Below, piece after piece: positions 4,418 to 5,655 of a stretch of DNA of 5,655 nt (position 1 is its first letter; each line of letters begins with the position of its first letter). A program made the position numbers and the translations under genes. The notes beneath the pieces were generated by a model. That model was not told the origin of the DNA. It saw nothing but the letters and a program-made list of their open reading frames with translations, and ran no database searches. Source of the DNA: Pseudomonadota bacterium. GTDB lineage: Bacteria; Pseudomonadota; Alphaproteobacteria; Sphingomonadales; SMXR01. Location of the stretch: positions 1-5,655 of the forward strand of contig JADFFP010000096.1 in assembly GCA_022568115.1 (NCBI GenBank), in the 5' to 3' direction.

Positions 4418-5071
4418 ATGACCCAAACTTTGACCACCAATTTCGAGGTCAAGGCGCTGGACGATAACGGCCTGTTCGAGGGCTACGCCAGCGTCTTTGA
4501 CCGTATTGATGAAGGCCGCGATGTTGTTATTCCTGGCGCCTTCAAACGTTCTATCGAGGAGCGCGGGACCGGCGGTATAAAACTGCTGTGGCAGCACGAC
4601 CCGTCCGAGCCGATCGGCAAAATTGAAGAGATTTATGAAGACCAGCGCGGCCTTTATGTGAAAGGACGCTTGCTGCTCAACCTCCAGCGCGCGCGGGAAG
4701 CGCTCTCGCTGATGCGCGACCGGGCGCTGGATGGTTTATCGATAGGGTTCCGTACCCTGAAATCGCGGATGGATGAGGTCAAGGAAGTCCGGCTGCTTAA
4801 GGAAGTTGATCTGTGGGAAGTGTCGCTAGTGACATTTCCGATGCAGCCCGAAGCCCGGATATCCAGCTTCAAGAATATACCCATCCGCACCCCCCGTGAG
4901 TATGAAACCTTCCTGCGGGACGCCGGCAGGTTCTCACGGATGGAAGCCAAGGCGCTTACCGCCGTAGGCTTCGACGGGCTTTTGTCCCAGCGGGATGCTG
5001 GCGGCGACTGGTCCGGTGTTTTGAAATCCATTGAACATCTGGAACACATTTTAACAACCAAAGGAGACTGA
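4418..5071 (+). CDS. HK97-family prohead (maturation) protease
   Basis: This serine protease is packaged inside the procapsid and cuts the N-terminal delta domain from the capsid protein, allowing expansion. The 217-residue length is normal. Key segments are LFEGYASVFDRIDEGRDVV (19-37), VIPGAF (37-42), LLWQHDPSEPIG with the catalytic His60, ALDGLSIGF with the catalytic Ser108, and LWEVSLVTFPMQPEA with Glu134 (132-146), the usual third acidic residue region. All catalytic positions expected from HK97 gp4-type enzymes seem present, so it is probably active. The tail from about residue 155 is variable and partly helical. The start at 4418 lies 16 nt after the DUF6127-like gene. Only a poor AAAGAAA stands in for a ribosome site. 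The stop lies 2 nt before the capsid start. Confidence 0.95.
   Translation: MTQTLTTNFEVKALDDNGLFEGYASVFDRIDEGRDVVIPGAFKRSIEERGTGGIKLLWQHDPSEPIGKIEEIYEDQRGLYVKGRLLLNLQRAREALSLMRDRALDGLSIGFRTLKSRMDEVKEVRLLKEVDLWEVSLVTFPMQPEARISSFKNIPIRTPREYETFLRDAGRFSRMEAKALTAVGFDGLLSQRDAGGDWSGVLKSIEHLEHILTTKGD
5061..5066 (+). promoter_or_regulatory. Ribosome binding site of the capsid gene
   Basis: AAGGAG ends seven bases before the ATG at 5074 and overlaps the protease stop region. It is a near-perfect Shine-Dalgarno site, fitting a highly expressed capsid protein, and it fixes the start. Confidence 0.8.
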
Positions 5072-5073
5072 TC

Positions 5074-5655
5074 ATGCCAAGATCACCTACATCAAAGGCA
5101 ACCCCCGTCGAGGTTAAAGCAGCCGTCGAACGTTTGGGCAGAGCCTTTGAGGAATTTAAATCAACCAACAATTCTGCCGAGGCCGCGCGCCTCACCCGTA
5201 GCGCAGTGGATGCGCTTCTGGAGCAGAAATTAAGCCGCATCAATGAGAATCTCTCGCGCCTGCAATCGGGTGTGGATACCCTTCATATGAACATGAACCG
5301 CCCGCATTTCGGCGGCGAAAGTGTCATCTCCTCCGCGGAAGCGCTGGAGCACAAGGCGGCATTTTATAACAATTATATGCGAAAAGGTCTGGAGACCGGC
5401 CTGATTGACCTGGAATCAAAGGCGCTTAGCATCGGCACCGATGCGGAAGGCGGCTATGCGGTTCCGGAAGAGCTGGACCAGACCATCGACGCCCTGCTCC
5501 GGGATGTATCCCCGATCCGGCGATACGCCAACGTGGTTCAGATCGGCAACGCCAATTACCGCAAGCTGGTTAACATCGGCGGCACCGGTTCCGGCTGGGC
5601 TTCTGAAACCGGCGCGCGGGCGGAAACCACCACTCCGACCTTTTCGGAAATCGTC
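5074..5655 (+). CDS. HK97-fold major capsid protein, N-terminal part (3' truncated by window edge)
   Basis: The visible 194 residues hold the start of the shell protein. Residues 10-75 or so are charged and helical (coiled-coil like), the delta or scaffold region that the protease upstream should remove. The junction follows near LESKALSIGTDAEGGYAVP, where Lys116 to Ser119 is the likely cleavage zone by analogy with HK97-type capsids; the exact bond cannot be told from sequence. The mature part then shows family motifs: GGYAVPEELD (about 125-134), LLRDVSPIRRYANVV (141-155), then a GTGSGWASETGARAETTTPTF segment that matches the usual G.SGW..E...R..T..P.F. The gene carries a strong ribosome site and begins 2 nt after the protease stop, the standard order. 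About half or more of the protein lies beyond the window. Confidence 0.95.
   Translation, partial: MPRSPTSKATPVEVKAAVERLGRAFEEFKSTNNSAEAARLTRSAVDALLEQKLSRINENLSRLQSGVDTLHMNMNRPHFGGESVISSAEALEHKAAFYNNYMRKGLETGLIDLESKALSIGTDAEGGYAVPEELDQTIDALLRDVSPIRRYANVVQIGNANYRKLVNIGGTGSGWASETGARAETTTPTFSEIV

Noticed and set aside
2511..5071. TGA recoded as an amino acid throughout the organism
   Set aside because: TGA ends the lipoprotein (2516-2518) and the protease (5069-5071). The protease stop is followed by a proper ribosome site and capsid start, so it is a real stop here.
4654..5243. Long minus-strand frames opposite the protease and capsid genes
   Set aside because: They are shadows of well-supported plus-strand genes with complete family motifs.

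Overview
The window looks like part of an HK97-type phage or gene-transfer-agent head cluster integrated in a bacterial chromosome, most likely of an alphaproteobacterium. That host guess rests on three things: the GC-rich coding style, a portal / small DUF6127-like membrane protein / prohead protease / major capsid order that I associate with alphaproteobacterial prophages and RcGTA-like clusters, and the style of the HicB-like protein. No ribosomal or housekeeping gene is present to confirm it.

Layout. Positions 1-410 are the 3' end of a portal gene, which stops a little earlier than the family normally does. Positions 411-839 have no convincing gene. They hold GC-rich palindromes and a short tandem array of 11-bp units. 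Positions 840-1208 encode an unknown 122-residue protein. Positions 1295-2518 encode an unknown 407-residue lipoprotein, which overlaps by 8 nt a ZIP-family metal transporter gene (2511-3278). The ZIP reading frame is split by one in-frame TGA (3033-3035), directly followed by ATG. Positions 3290-3367 look like the last codons of a transposase, that is, an IS scar. Positions 3507-4036 are an AT-rich HicB/HicA toxin-antitoxin pair in the order antitoxin then toxin, with a possible promoter and dyad upstream. The head cluster then resumes: a DUF6127-like membrane protein (4075-4401), a prohead protease (4418-5071) and an HK97-fold major capsid protein (5074 to the right edge, incomplete).

How it fits together. 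The two outer blocks belong to one head-assembly module. The portal is the DNA entry vertex, the capsid protein carries an N-terminal delta (scaffold) region, and the protease removes it during maturation. The roughly 3.6 kb between portal and DUF6127 gene has no visible head-assembly function. It has a patchwork base composition, a transposase remnant, palindromes and a TA pair, and reads as accessory DNA inserted into the module. The shortened portal and split ZIP gene suggest a decaying or domesticated element. All functions are inferred by reading motifs; no database search was possible. I found no tRNA, rRNA or CRISPR array.
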